A stretch of DNA of 64,000 nt from Planctomycetales bacterium ZRK34 (GTDB lineage: Bacteria > Planctomycetota > Phycisphaerae > Phycisphaerales > Zrk34): NCBI GenBank assembly GCA_014873095.1, contig CP050848.1, positions 3,035,850 to 3,099,849 of the forward strand, written 5' to 3'. The number at the start of each line of letters is the position of its first letter. Positions within the stretch are counted from its first letter, which is position 1. The position numbers were made by a program, and so were the translations under genes. Below the pieces are notes generated by a model. The model worked only from the letters and a program-made list of their open reading frames with translations, did no database searches and was not told the origin of the DNA. Of the stretch, positions 26,673 to 35,178 are shown piece after piece.

Positions 26673-28901
26673 TCAACCGCCCAGCCGCCCGGTCAGGCGG
26701 GCACGCTCGTCGACCGGCAACTGTTTATTCGGATCCAGGTAGGCCTGATCGCTGAGCTGCAGGGCTTTGCGATACAGCGCCCGGGCCTGATCGATCCGGC
26801 CCGCCTGGTAGGCGAGGTCGCCGGCGATGACGTGGGTGTTGATGCCGAAGGGGTCGTAGAGCGTGGCGTGTTCGGCGGCGTAAACGGCACGCTTCAGCCA
26901 GTCGGCCCGGCGGTGCTGCTGCCAGACGTTGGCGGCGATCGCGGCTTCGGTCCGCCAGAGCTGGGCCAGGAGTTGACCGTGATCGCGGGCGGCGGCCAGC
27001 ACGTCGACTGCCTGGTCGGGACGACCGGCCTCGGCCAGCAGGCGGGCGCGGTCCTGGGCGATGCGGGCGTCGAAAGGACCGTCGGCGTTGGCCTGTTCCA
27101 GCAGAGCGATGGCGGTGCGACCGTCACCGCGCTGCAGGCGATCCGCGGCCGCGGCGAGCGTCGACTGCTGTGTGGCGACCGGGATCACGTGCAGGATCAT
27201 CAGCGTGACGAGCACGGCAAGGCCGACCGGGATCATCGTGAACAGTTGCCAGCGGGGGTGGGGTTTGATTGACGGGGCGGCCACGATGGCGCCGAGCGTG
27301 GCGAACATGAGCGGGGCGGCCATGGTGTTGGTCAGCGTCATCTCGATCTGGCTGTGCAGCAGCAGCGTGATCGCCGCGGCAAAGAGACCGAGGCGGGCGT
27401 ATGGGCCGTCGAGCGTGTCGCGCCGCGCGAGCATGCCGGTGATGATCACGAACAGCACCGACGCCGCCACCCACAGCGCCGACGTTTCGATCCAGTAGCG
27501 GTGCCACTCGGCGATGTACTGCGTTCCGCAGGCGAGCACACCCGCCGCGATCGCCGCGCCCCATAGCCACGGTTCATTCAGCGGCGGGGCATCGACTTTC
27601 ATTTCATCCGTTTCGAGGCGCTTCACGCAACCCGCCGCGCCGCACAGCATCGCGATGAGCACCATCACCCACGCCGCTCCGCCGATGCCCAGCGTCGACA
27701 GGTATGCGACAAACACGTTGTGCGGGTCGCTCACCTCTTCGGGGTTCAGCGGGTTCTTCGTCGTCAGGTAGTGTTGCTGAAATCGCCCCGGGCCGATGCC
27801 GGTGATCGGGTCCTGCTCGAGCATCCGCTCGGCCGCCTGCCAGTAATGCCAGCGAAACAGCAGCGATCGTTCGCCCGCCGCCGTTTCCGGTGGGCCCATC
27901 GCCCCGCGCACAGCCACCGCCCCCAGGCCCATCGCCACCACGACCACCGCCGCGATGCGCCACCACGCCGCGCCGAGTTTGAGTACGTGGCTGACCGCGC
28001 ACACCATCCCCGTCGCGACCACCGCAATGATCATCGCCAGCAGGGCGCCTTTGGAAAAGGTCAGCCCCAGCGTGATCAATCCCATCATCGCCGCCGCCGC
28101 GATGACATACCCCTCGGCTTTGCGCGGCTCGCTAAGCAGCAGCGTGACCGCCGCGCCGAGGGCGATCAGGCTCAGCGTCGCCATCACGGTGCCGAAAATG
28201 TTGGAGAACCCGAATCGGGCGGTCGCTTCGAGCTGATGCAGTCGCTCTTCGTATTTGACCTGCTCGGTGGAGCCTTCGGTCCAACCCCGCTCGCGGATAA
28301 TTTCAGCCTTGTGTTCTTCGTAGTTCTGCACGGTCATCGCGTGCTCGACGGTGACCTGGTAGATCGCCTGCCCGGCCAGCGGCACGATCAAGCCGACCGC
28401 CGCCGCGAGTATCAACCGCCGCCAGTTCACATCCACCCCCAGGTGCAGCCCCGCCAGGCCCAGCGCCATCGCGCCAAGCCAGTCGCCCCCGAGGCGCAGC
28501 GACTCGGCATCGTCATGCCCGTGAAATAACACGAAGCCGGCGCCGGTGAGCCACAGCGTCAGCAGAATCCATCGCACGCGCCCGCCGCGCAGCAGTCGAT
28601 CGACGATCGCCAGCAACAACACGACGACGCACAGCCAGTCGGTGATCGCCGCGCCCGTCGGGCCGAACTCGACGGTCGGTATGTCGACGTTGACCGCTCG
28701 GGGGTCGATCATCCAGTAAAGCTGCGGCGAAAACATCACCAGCGTGCGTAACGCCGCCAGCGTGATCAATCCCACCGTCGCGATCAGGCCGGGCAGAAGA
28801 CAAACCGCTGAGGGCGCAGAGATCGCAGAAGCAGATGAATGATCAGTTTGATTCATCACCTTGGCGTCTGCTCCGCGTTCTCTGCGTTCTCCGCGGTTCA
28901 T
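26673..28901 (-). CDS. O-antigen ligase/polymerase-like membrane protein with C-terminal TPR region
   Basis: About a dozen membrane segments fill residues 40-520. They include the large periplasmic loop signature of the Wzy_C family (G-I-G-P-G-R-F, H-N-V-F, and a Y-L-S-T-L-G-I-G-G segment). The C-terminal 170 residues look like TPR helices (A-D-R-L-Q-R-G-D-G-R-T, A-R-A-L-Y-R-K-A-L-Q). Such proteins join or polymerise surface polysaccharide. I chose the ATG at 28901 because it overlaps the stop of the upstream transferase gene as ATGA. A second ATG at 28856 would remove the first 15 residues, which are encoded in a repeat arm. An even longer frame from 29039 is unlikely. Confidence 0.8.
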   Translation of the reverse strand: MNRGERRERGADAKVMNQTDHSSASAISAPSAVCLLPGLIATVGLITLAALRTLVMFSPQLYWMIDPRAVNVDIPTVEFGPTGAAITDWLCVVVLLLAIVDRLLRGGRVRWILLTLWLTGAGFVLFHGHDDAESLRLGGDWLGAMALGLAGLHLGVDVNWRRLILAAAVGLIVPLAGQAIYQVTVEHAMTVQNYEEHKAEIIRERGWTEGSTEQVKYEERLHQLEATARFGFSNIFGTVMATLSLIALGAAVTLLLSEPRKAEGYVIAAAAMMGLITLGLTFSKGALLAMIIAVVATGMVCAVSHVLKLGAAWWRIAAVVVVAMGLGAVAVRGAMGPPETAAGERSLLFRWHYWQAAERMLEQDPITGIGPGRFQQHYLTTKNPLNPEEVSDPHNVFVAYLSTLGIGGAAWVMVLIAMLCGAAGCVKRLETDEMKVDAPPLNEPWLWGAAIAAGVLACGTQYIAEWHRYWIETSALWVAASVLFVIITGMLARRDTLDGPYARLGLFAAAITLLLHSQIEMTLTNTMAAPLMFATLGAIVAAPSIKPHPRWQLFTMIPVGLAVLVTLMILHVIPVATQQSTLAAAADRLQRGDGRTAIALLEQANADGPFDARIAQDRARLLAEAGRPDQAVDVLAAARDHGQLLAQLWRTEAAIAANVWQQHRRADWLKRAVYAAEHATLYDPFGINTHVIAGDLAYQAGRIDQARALYRKALQLSDQAYLDPNKQLPVDERARLTGRLGG

Positions 28902-28905
28902 GTCT
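28797..28905. repeat. imperfect inverted repeat spanning the start of the O-antigen-ligase-like gene
   Basis: Arms at 28797-28834 and 28867-28905 are inverted copies with scattered mismatches, built of GCAGAGA/CGCGGAG blocks (for example AACCGC-GAG and GCAGAG). The element covers the end of the upstream transferase gene and the first codons of the ligase-like gene, so part of the ligase N-terminus is repeat-encoded. It has the style of the other hairpin elements in this window. Confidence 0.6.
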
Positions 28906-29980
28906 TGTTTCCGGTGCGTTCGAGCAGGGCGAGTACGAGCACGACTGCCGCGGTCTGCGCCACGATCAGCGCCGCCTGCCACGACGCCACGAATCCGATC
29001 ATCACGCCGCCGAGGCCCGTCGCCAGGGTGCAGGCCCACACCACCATCACCGCCGCCGGGCGGCTGAGGCCGCGCTTGACCAGCCGATGTGAAAAATGCT
29101 GTGTGTCCCCGACAAACGGGCTCTTGCCCTGGGCGATGCGGATCAGCGTCACGCTGGTCAGGTCATACAGCGGAATCGCCAGCACGATCGCCGGCGTGAA
29201 CACCGCCCACCACGATGAGCCGATCTGCGGGTCGTAGTACGTGACGCGCACCGCGCAAAGCCCCGTCACGAATCCGACCACCAGCGACCCGCCATCGCCC
29301 ATGAAGATCGAGGCCGGCGGAAAGTTGAACACCAGAAAGCCCAGCAGCGCCCCGATCAGCAGCGCCAGCACCGCCGCGACAAACCACTGCCCGCTGATCA
29401 GCGCCGCCGCCAGAAAGATGCCCGCGCAGATCGTCGCCACGCCCCCGGCCAGCCCGTCCATGTTGTCCAGAAAATTAAACGCGTTGGTGATCACGACCAG
29501 CCAGAGAATCGTCACCGTGATGCTGCCCGCCGGGCCGAGCAACTCGAGCAGGCGCACGTTGAAGCCGATGACCATGACCGCCGCCGCGGCGATCTGCACA
29601 CCGAGTTTCAAAAACGGCCCGAGGTTTTTGCGGTCGTCGATCAGGCCCGTGATGTGAAGCACCGCCAGCACGGCCGCCAGCGCGCCCGCCATCGTCGTCT
29701 TGTCACCAATGCCCGGCAGATGATCCACCAGCGCGGGCGCCACACGCTCCCACAAACTCACCGGCACGGCGTTGACGAGAATCAACCCGCCGATGATCGG
29801 CCCGATCATCGCCCAGAAAATCGCCACCCCCCCGGTCGCGGGGATCGGCCGCTCGTGGTGCTTGCGCTCGCCGGGGGCGTCCATCTGGCCGAGTCGAACC
29901 CCGACACGGCGCATGATCGCCGTCATCGGCCAAGCGATGACGAACGCCACAAGCACCAGCGACAGACAGACAATGATCAT
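28898..29980 (-). CDS. WecA/MraY-family undecaprenyl-phosphate sugar-1-phosphate transferase
   Basis: This membrane enzyme moves a sugar-1-phosphate from a UDP-sugar onto undecaprenyl phosphate and starts surface-glycan or teichoic-type polymers. The 360-residue protein has about 10-11 membrane segments and the family motifs: D-A-P-G-E-R-K-H-H near residue 35, L-I-D-D-R-K (catalytic Asp-Asp), N-A-F-N-F-L-D-N-M-D-G-L, F-M-G-D-G-G-S and T-Q-H-F-S-H-R. These fit the GlcNAc-1-phosphate transferase branch better than MraY, but the sugar is inferred. It overlaps the O-antigen-ligase-like gene, so the two probably serve one glycan pathway. Confidence 0.88.
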   Translation of the reverse strand: MIIVCLSLVLVAFVIAWPMTAIMRRVGVRLGQMDAPGERKHHERPIPATGGVAIFWAMIGPIIGGLILVNAVPVSLWERVAPALVDHLPGIGDKTTMAGALAAVLAVLHITGLIDDRKNLGPFLKLGVQIAAAAVMVIGFNVRLLELLGPAGSITVTILWLVVITNAFNFLDNMDGLAGGVATICAGIFLAAALISGQWFVAAVLALLIGALLGFLVFNFPPASIFMGDGGSLVVGFVTGLCAVRVTYYDPQIGSSWWAVFTPAIVLAIPLYDLTSVTLIRIAQGKSPFVGDTQHFSHRLVKRGLSRPAAVMVVWACTLATGLGGVMIGFVASWQAALIVAQTAAVVLVLALLERTGNKT

Positions 29981-29992
29981 GTTCGGCCTTCT

Positions 29993-30026
29993 GTTTAGCC
30001 GCGACCCGCAGGGGAGCGCGGCCCTA
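29993..30026. repeat. short GC-rich hairpin repeat element
   Basis: The stretch begins GTTTAGCCGCGACCC and ends GCGCGGCCC. Its GCCGCG and CGCGGC ends pair around a GACCCGCAGGGGAG centre. It overlaps the stop of the Dabb gene (30024-30026) and fills the gap before the transferase gene. The GTTTAGCCG opening is shared with the 28-bp repeat at 25011. Confidence 0.5.
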
Positions 30027-30314
30027 GTTCTCGATATCCATCGCCATCAGCTCGGCGTCTTCACGCAGCGGGGTGGCGATTTGCACGTGATGCGGGTGCT
30101 GTAGGTAGCGGGGCAGATCGTCGCGGGTTTCGACGGTCACGATCAGGCCGTGCGTGAACCCCTTGGCCCGATCGGTGAAATTCTCGCCGACAGCCGACGA
30201 CATGATCGCCGGAATCTGCTCGTCCATCGTGGCCAGGTTATGAATATGTTCGGCGATCCGCTGGTCGGACACGCCTTCGTGAAACTTGATCCACACCATG
30301 TGATGCACAGCCAT
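30024..30314 (-). CDS. Dabb (stress-responsive alpha/beta-barrel) domain protein
   Basis: The 96-residue protein is one Dabb domain, a dimeric alpha-beta barrel. It has the M-V-W-I-K-F-H opening strand, then H-N-L-A-T-M-D-E-Q-I-P-A and the H-G-L-I-V-T-V-E-T-R-D-D-L-P-R-Y-L-Q-H-P segment with the conserved H-P. Members are often small enzymes or stress-linked proteins with no known reaction. An AGGAGG sequence lies 4 bases before the ATG. It is the first gene of the leftward glycan/amidohydrolase run, 43 bases before the transferase gene. Confidence 0.85.
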   Translation of the reverse strand: MAVHHMVWIKFHEGVSDQRIAEHIHNLATMDEQIPAIMSSAVGENFTDRAKGFTHGLIVTVETRDDLPRYLQHPHHVQIATPLREDAELMAMDIEN

Positions 30315-30405
30315 AGAGCCTCCTGGTTACAATACGAATGTCGATGTGCGGCGGATCATCCGCCGCGTGGCCTTTATCCCTGATTTGGCGTATTTTCACA
30401 ACTCG

Positions 30406-31107
30406 ATGCCGCATACCGCCACGCTCATCACCACCGCCGTGACCTCCGAGGCCGGCCCGCTGATCAAGGCCCTGGGCCTGCGGCGCGATCGTTCGCTGGT
30501 CCGCCGCCGCATGGTCTACACCGGTCAGTATGCCGATCACCCGATCGTGCTGGCCGTCACCGGCATGGGGCGCGATCAGTCACGGCATGTTGTGGATGTA
30601 TTGATGCGACGGTGTGGGCCGCAGCGTGTGCTCATCAGCGGCACAGCCGGCGCCACATGCCCGAAGTTGAATACCGGCGACGTGATCATCCCCGACCGCG
30701 TGATCGATGTCGACAACGACCACGTATGGCAGCCCACCTGGCCGGCGTCAACGCAGTACACGCTGCGCACCGGCGGGGCGGTCATCGAGTCGGTCGATGA
30801 CAAGGCGGGGCTATATGCTGAGCACATCGATGCTGTCGACATGGAAACGGCCGGCGTGGCTGACATCTGTGAGCACTACCAGACGCCGTGGCTGTGTGCG
30901 CGCGCGATTTGTGACACGGCGTCGATGACGATGCCGCCGGGATCGGCGAAGCTGGTCGATCGGCGCGGTCGGCCGCGGCTGGTCGGGGCTGTCGGTTATG
31001 TGCTGTTTCACCCCGGTCGCGTCGGCGAGCTGATGCGCCTGGGCGCCGCGGCCAAATGTGCTGCCGAGGCGCTGGCGCGCGTGGTGCCGCCGCTGCTGGA
31101 AGGTTGA
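30406..31107 (+). CDS. nucleoside phosphorylase/nucleosidase-family protein
   Basis: The 233-residue product belongs to the PNP/MTAN fold. The A-V-T-G-M-G-R-D strand, I-S-G-T-A-G-A loop (phosphate or ribose site), and the V-D-M-E-T-A-G-V segment (the ribose-binding Met-Glu pair of the family) are visible. The C-terminal catalytic Asp region reads R-A-I-C-D-T-A. It could be a phosphorylase or a hydrolase; the substrate cannot be decided. I used the ATG at 30406; a GTG at 30346 would add 20 residues of poor character. A TACAAT sequence at 30328-30333 may be its -10 box, with no clear -35. Confidence 0.75.
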   Translation: MPHTATLITTAVTSEAGPLIKALGLRRDRSLVRRRMVYTGQYADHPIVLAVTGMGRDQSRHVVDVLMRRCGPQRVLISGTAGATCPKLNTGDVIIPDRVIDVDNDHVWQPTWPASTQYTLRTGGAVIESVDDKAGLYAEHIDAVDMETAGVADICEHYQTPWLCARAICDTASMTMPPGSAKLVDRRGRPRLVGAVGYVLFHPGRVGELMRLGAAAKCAAEALARVVPPLLEG

Positions 31108-31170
31108 GTTTTGCGGTATGCGCATGCAGCAGCTATGCTTTGGTGTGGGTGATTTGTCGGGAGTTTGGCT

Positions 31171-31683
31171 ATGGACGAACAAGCCGTGCCACGTGAAGTT
31201 GAAAACCAAACGCGTGAGATAATCGGCAAAGCTTTGGGGCGGTTGCCGCAGGGCATCTTTCTGTTGACCGCGGCGCATGAACACCGCCAGCGGGGCGTGC
31301 TGGTGTCGTGGGTTCAGCAGGTCGGATTCGATCCGCCGATGGTCATGTTCGCCCTGAATAAAAGCCTGCAGATCGGGCCGTTTATTCACGAAAGCCGGTC
31401 TTTTGCGCTGAATCAGATCGCCGCTGACGACAAGCTGACGCCGCGACGATTCAGCTTCGACCTCACCGTCAAACAGGATGCTTTCGAAACCCTCGACGTG
31501 CGTCGCCTGACCACCGGCTCGCCCATTCTCGCCCGCGCCCTGGCCAGCCTGGATTGCGAACTGGTCCGCCATTTCGACATCGAAGGCGATCATGATATTT
31601 ACGTCGGTCGCATCGTCGACGCGGCCATCTCCGGCGAGGGCGACCCGCCGGTTCACTTCCGTGAAGACGGCTTCGGGTATTAG
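31171..31683 (+). CDS. flavin reductase-like FMN-binding protein
   Basis: This 170-residue split-barrel flavoprotein has the L-P-Q-G-I-F-L-L-T-A strand with the following V-S-W-V-Q-Q loop. It also has P-P-M-V-M-F-A-L-N-K and F-I-H-E-S-R-S-F-A-L-N, the flavin-reductase domain 1 pattern. It likely binds FMN and reduces it or passes electrons to a partner oxygenase or flavoprotein. The ATG at 31171 follows a GGGAG ribosome-binding sequence; the TTG at 31165 is less likely. truA begins 13 bases after its stop. Confidence 0.82.
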   Translation: MDEQAVPREVENQTREIIGKALGRLPQGIFLLTAAHEHRQRGVLVSWVQQVGFDPPMVMFALNKSLQIGPFIHESRSFALNQIAADDKLTPRRFSFDLTVKQDAFETLDVRRLTTGSPILARALASLDCELVRHFDIEGDHDIYVGRIVDAAISGEGDPPVHFREDGFGY

Positions 31684-31696
31684 CGCGGAGTCCGTC

Positions 31697-32437
31697 ATGC
31701 AGCGCTATCGGATGACGGTCGCCTACGACGGCACGGACTTTCACGGTTGGCAGCATCAGCCGGGCCTGCGCACCGTGCAGGAAACCGTCCGCCAATCACT
31801 GATTCACACCTTCGCCCAGCCCGTGCAGCTTCAGGGCGCTTCCCGCACCGACGCCGGCGTTCATGCCGAGGGGCAGGTCGTCCACTTCGATGTCGACTCG
31901 CGCATTCCGCTGGAACGCATGGCCATGGCGATCAACGCCCGCCTGCCGGCCGACATCGAGGTGCGCGAGGTTCAACCGGTTGCCGACGATTTCGACGCCA
32001 CCCGCGACGCAATCGACAAGCAGTACTGCTACCGGATATGGAACGCCGACCGTCGCCCGCTGGGTCTTCGCCACCAGGTCTACCACTACTGGGTGCCGCT
32101 GGACGCCGAGCGGATGAATCAGGCCGCCGGCCGCATCGTCGGTGAACATGATTTCGCCGGGTTCGCCACCGCCGGTCACGGCCGCCTGTCGACAGTCCGC
32201 ACCGTCCACACCTGCGAAGTTCAGCGACACGGCGACCAGGTCCACCTGACCGTTTCCGGCTCGGGCTTCCTCTATAACATGGTTCGCATCATCACCGGCA
32301 CGCTCATCGAGGTCGGCCGGGGCAAATGGCCCCCCGAACACGTCGACCGCATCCTCGCCGAGGCCGACCGCCGCCTGGCCGGCCCGACCGTGCCCCCCGG
32401 CGGGTTGTGCCTGCAGTGGATCGCCTACGACGCTTGA
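31697..32437 (+). CDS. truA: tRNA pseudouridine synthase A
   Basis: TruA modifies U38-U40 in the anticodon arm of many tRNAs. The 246-residue protein starts M-Q-R-Y-R-M-T-V-A-Y-D-G-T-D-F-H-G-W-Q. It carries the catalytic Asp in G-A-S-R-T-D-A-G-V-H-A, and later F-L-Y-N-M-V-R. The start at 31697 was chosen because it puts the family N-terminus at residue 1; the frame is open further upstream. Its TGA stop forms part of the -35 box of the tRNA-Asp promoter. Confidence 0.95.
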   Translation: MQRYRMTVAYDGTDFHGWQHQPGLRTVQETVRQSLIHTFAQPVQLQGASRTDAGVHAEGQVVHFDVDSRIPLERMAMAINARLPADIEVREVQPVADDFDATRDAIDKQYCYRIWNADRRPLGLRHQVYHYWVPLDAERMNQAAGRIVGEHDFAGFATAGHGRLSTVRTVHTCEVQRHGDQVHLTVSGSGFLYNMVRIITGTLIEVGRGKWPPEHVDRILAEADRRLAGPTVPPGGLCLQWIAYDA

Positions 32438-32461
32438 CATGACCCGCTGAAGCGGTATTAT
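32434..32461 (+). promoter_or_regulatory. sigma70-type promoter of tRNA-Asp
   Basis: A perfect TTGACA at 32434-32439 and a TATTAT at 32456-32461 are separated by 16 bases. The tRNA starts 31 bases after the -10 box. The -35 box includes the TGA stop of truA. Confidence 0.75.
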
Positions 32462-32467
32462 TCCCCT

Positions 32468-32482
32468 CCTGCCTGAGGCAGG
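32468..32482. other. 15-base palindrome upstream of tRNA-Asp
   Basis: CCTGCCT-G-AGGCAGG is a perfect palindrome just downstream of the promoter and 10 bases before the tRNA. It lies where transcription should start, so it could affect 5' processing. Confidence 0.4.
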
Positions 32483-32492
32483 TCCCCCGGAT

Positions 32493-32566
32493 GGGGGCGT
32501 AGCTCAATTGGTTAGAGCACCGGACTGTCGATCCGGAGGTTGCGGGTTCGATTCCCGTCGCCCTCG
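32493..32566 (+). tRNA. tRNA-Asp (GTC)
   Basis: A full cloverleaf is readable. The acceptor stem GGGGGCG pairs with CGCCCTC (one G-U at the second pair), a D-loop GTTAG follows, and the anticodon loop CTGTCGA carries GTC. The T-arm reads GCGGGTTCGATTCCCGT. The discriminator base is G, as expected for Asp. The 3' CCA is not encoded. Length is 74 bases. Confidence 0.96.
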
Positions 32567-32570
32567 CTTA

Positions 32571-32614
32571 GAAAGCACCGTTGGCCAGATGTTGGCACGC
32601 GGTGCTTTTTTTAT
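32571..32614 (+). terminator. intrinsic terminator of tRNA-Asp
   Basis: An AAAGCACC arm at 32572-32579 pairs with GGTGCTTT, beginning at 32601, and runs into a T-tract ending at about 32612. It ends the single-gene tRNA transcript. Confidence 0.8.
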
Positions 32615-32862
32615 GTGATGACAACGGTTTGCGCGCGGCCCGATCGGGTGTTGTCCGCTGCGCGGCTGCTGCGATCGGGGTGGTTTGTTCGGTGTGTCTA
32701 TCTGTGGTCAACCGCCGGCGGAAATGTTTGCGAAGCGTTATCGCCATTAGTGAATCGTGAGCATTCTGCAACGGAAACTAACGGGCAGTTAATAACGTCG
32801 GGGTATTCTTCTGAACGTCTACTCCCACCCCGAAACCTCGTTCATCAGTGGAAGCGAAGGAT

Positions 32863-35175
32863 ATGTTCAGAGCATGGCTGCGTCATCGAGAGGCGAAGAT
32901 CGTCTGCGCGGCGGTGTGCGTGATGCTCAGCGTGACGATTGCCCTGGCGGATGATTCGGTGCCCGCGGCGGAAGCGGCCGGCGGCGATCAGGCGCTGATT
33001 ACGCTGAACTTTCCCGAGCCTGTGCCGCTGAAAGTCTTCGCCGAGTACGTCGCCAAGCGGTTGGACATCAACATTCTTTACGACGAGCAGATCGAAAGCC
33101 GCAAGGTCACCATCACTGCGCACACCGCGGTGCCGGCTTCGTCGCTGATGGGGCTGCTGGAAAGCGCACTGAAGATGAAGGGGATGGCGCTGGTCGACGC
33201 CGAGCAGCCGGGGTGGAAGCGCATCACGACCGTGGCGAATCTCATCGAGATCACACCCGGCATCGGCCAGGGCGACGGCAAGGCCAACGACAAGCGCGGC
33301 GCCTCGGTCGCCACGCGCGTGTTCAAACTCGACCACATCGACCCGGCCCGAGCCGATCTGCTGATCAAACCGATGCTCTCGACGCCGGGTGGCAACAGTT
33401 TTCTGATCCCCGCTCAGCGTCTGCTGGTGGTGACGGATTACGCGGCCAATCTGCGTCGCATCGTGGGGCTGATCGACATGGCCGACCAGCCCGCCGAGGC
33501 GATCGCCACCGAGTTCGTACCCGCTGCCCATCAGCAGGCGGACAAGCTCGCTGAGTTGGCCACGAACCTGGTGCGCCTCAAGTCCGATGCGCGAAATCGC
33601 CAGCAGGGCGGTGACGCCAAGGCCGCCCCTTCGGTGCAGATCACCCACGACCCGCGGACGAATCAGATCATCCTCGTCGGCCCGCCGGCCCTGGTCCAAG
33701 ACGCCGCGAAAATTGTCCGGTCGCTGGACGTGTCGCTGGGGCTGAACACGAAGATGTATCACTTCAATATCGTCAGCCCCGATCGGATCGATCGGCTGGT
33801 CAAGCAGTTGGTCGGCCCGGTGGATGAGGATCGCCTGTACCAGGCGGCGATCGACGAGGACGGCGGCTACCTGGTCGTGTCCGCCACGGCCGAGGTGCAT
33901 GAAAAGATCGAAGCGTTGAAGCGCGAGTTGGATGTGGCCGCGGCCGAGTCGCAGAGCCCGATGCGGTTTTACAAGCTGATGAACACCGCCGCGTCGGATG
34001 TGCTGGTCACGCTCAGCGCGTTGGAAGGCAACGAGGCGCAGGTCACCGAGCCTTATCGCGAGGATGAATCGTCGGAATATACCGACGCCGATCGGATCAA
34101 TGAGCGTCAGTATTCCCGTACGAATCGGCCGGCCACGCTGAGCCGCGAGTCGAAGATTCCCTCGTTGCGCGACTCGGCATCACAGGGGTCGCTCCGCAAT
34201 CAGAACAAGTCCGGTGAACAGTCTACCGCGAGCCTGTCGGTGCGCAGCGATCGGGCGTTGATCACCGCCGACATCAACACCAACAGCATCATCATCGTCG
34301 CCAAGCCGGACGTTCAGGCGATGTATGAGAAGCTCATCAAGCAGCTCGATCAGCGCCGCCCGCAGGTGCTCATCGAAGCGACCATCGTCACGCTCGACAC
34401 CTCCAACGATTTCTCGCTCGGCGTCGAGCTCGGCAAGCGCACCACGATCGACGGGCGCGACACGCTGGTGTTCAGCTCGTTCGGTCTGACGGAGTTGAAT
34501 CCCACGAGCGGGCCGGTGACGCTGATTCCCGGCGTCGGCTTCAACGGCGCGATCCTCGACAACGACATCGCCAACGTCGTCATTCAGGCCCTGAAGACCA
34601 ACTCCCGCGCCAGGGTCGTTTCCGCTCCGCGCATTTTGGTCAACGACAACGCCACCGGTTCGCTGGAGTCCATCTCCGAAGAGCCGTACCTCAGCGTCAA
34701 CGCATCGGACACGGTTTCGACGACCAGCTTCGGCGGGTTTGTCGAGGCCGGCACCTCCATCGAGGTCACGCCCCACATCAGCGAGGGCGATCACCTGACG
34801 CTGGCTTACCGCGTCGCGCTCAACAGCTTCACCGACCAGGGGGCCGACGGCATCCCGCCGCCGCGCCAGACCAACTCCATCGAGTCCAACGTCACCGTGC
34901 CCGACGGCCACACCGTCGTCGTCGGCGGGCTCAACCGCTCGGACCTCAGCAACCGCATCGAAGGTCTGCCGTTTCTGAGCGATGTCCCGGTGCTCAAGCA
35001 CCTGTTCAGCAACGAGGTCGACGAGGAATCGCAGATGACGCTGTTCGTGTTCATCCGCCCGGTCATCCTCCGCGACGATCAGTTCAAAGACCTCAAATTC
35101 GTCTCGCGCAAACCGCTCGAGCAGGCCGAGCTGCCCGGCGACTTCCCCGACAGCGAGCCGCTGTCGATCGAGTAG
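32863..35175 (+). CDS. gspD: type II secretion secretin GspD
   Basis: GspD forms the outer-membrane channel of the type II secretion system. The 770-residue protein has a signal peptide (cleavage near I-A-L-A-D-D), N0/N1/N2-type periplasmic domains (for example V-F-K-L-D-H-I-D-P-A-R-A) and the C-terminal secretin core. The core has I-L-V-N-D-N-A-T-G, V-E-A-G-T-S-I-E-V-T-P, V-P-D-G-H-T-V-V-V-G-G-L and L-F-V-F-I-R-P-V-I-L. I chose the ATG at 32863 with GAAGG upstream; a GTG at 32848 is possible. A 250-base leader without a clear promoter precedes it. It starts an 11-gene run whose genes overlap or are spaced by at most 5 bases. Confidence 0.93.
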   Translation: MFRAWLRHREAKIVCAAVCVMLSVTIALADDSVPAAEAAGGDQALITLNFPEPVPLKVFAEYVAKRLDINILYDEQIESRKVTITAHTAVPASSLMGLLESALKMKGMALVDAEQPGWKRITTVANLIEITPGIGQGDGKANDKRGASVATRVFKLDHIDPARADLLIKPMLSTPGGNSFLIPAQRLLVVTDYAANLRRIVGLIDMADQPAEAIATEFVPAAHQQADKLAELATNLVRLKSDARNRQQGGDAKAAPSVQITHDPRTNQIILVGPPALVQDAAKIVRSLDVSLGLNTKMYHFNIVSPDRIDRLVKQLVGPVDEDRLYQAAIDEDGGYLVVSATAEVHEKIEALKRELDVAAAESQSPMRFYKLMNTAASDVLVTLSALEGNEAQVTEPYREDESSEYTDADRINERQYSRTNRPATLSRESKIPSLRDSASQGSLRNQNKSGEQSTASLSVRSDRALITADINTNSIIIVAKPDVQAMYEKLIKQLDQRRPQVLIEATIVTLDTSNDFSLGVELGKRTTIDGRDTLVFSSFGLTELNPTSGPVTLIPGVGFNGAILDNDIANVVIQALKTNSRARVVSAPRILVNDNATGSLESISEEPYLSVNASDTVSTTSFGGFVEAGTSIEVTPHISEGDHLTLAYRVALNSFTDQGADGIPPPRQTNSIESNVTVPDGHTVVVGGLNRSDLSNRIEGLPFLSDVPVLKHLFSNEVDEESQMTLFVFIRPVILRDDQFKDLKFVSRKPLEQAELPGDFPDSEPLSIE

Positions 35176-35178
35176 GCC

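Noticed and set aside
32493..32566. Integration site of a genomic island at tRNA-Asp
   Set aside because: No integrase and no repeat of the tRNA 3' end was noticed downstream, and the following T2SS genes have the same base composition as the rest.
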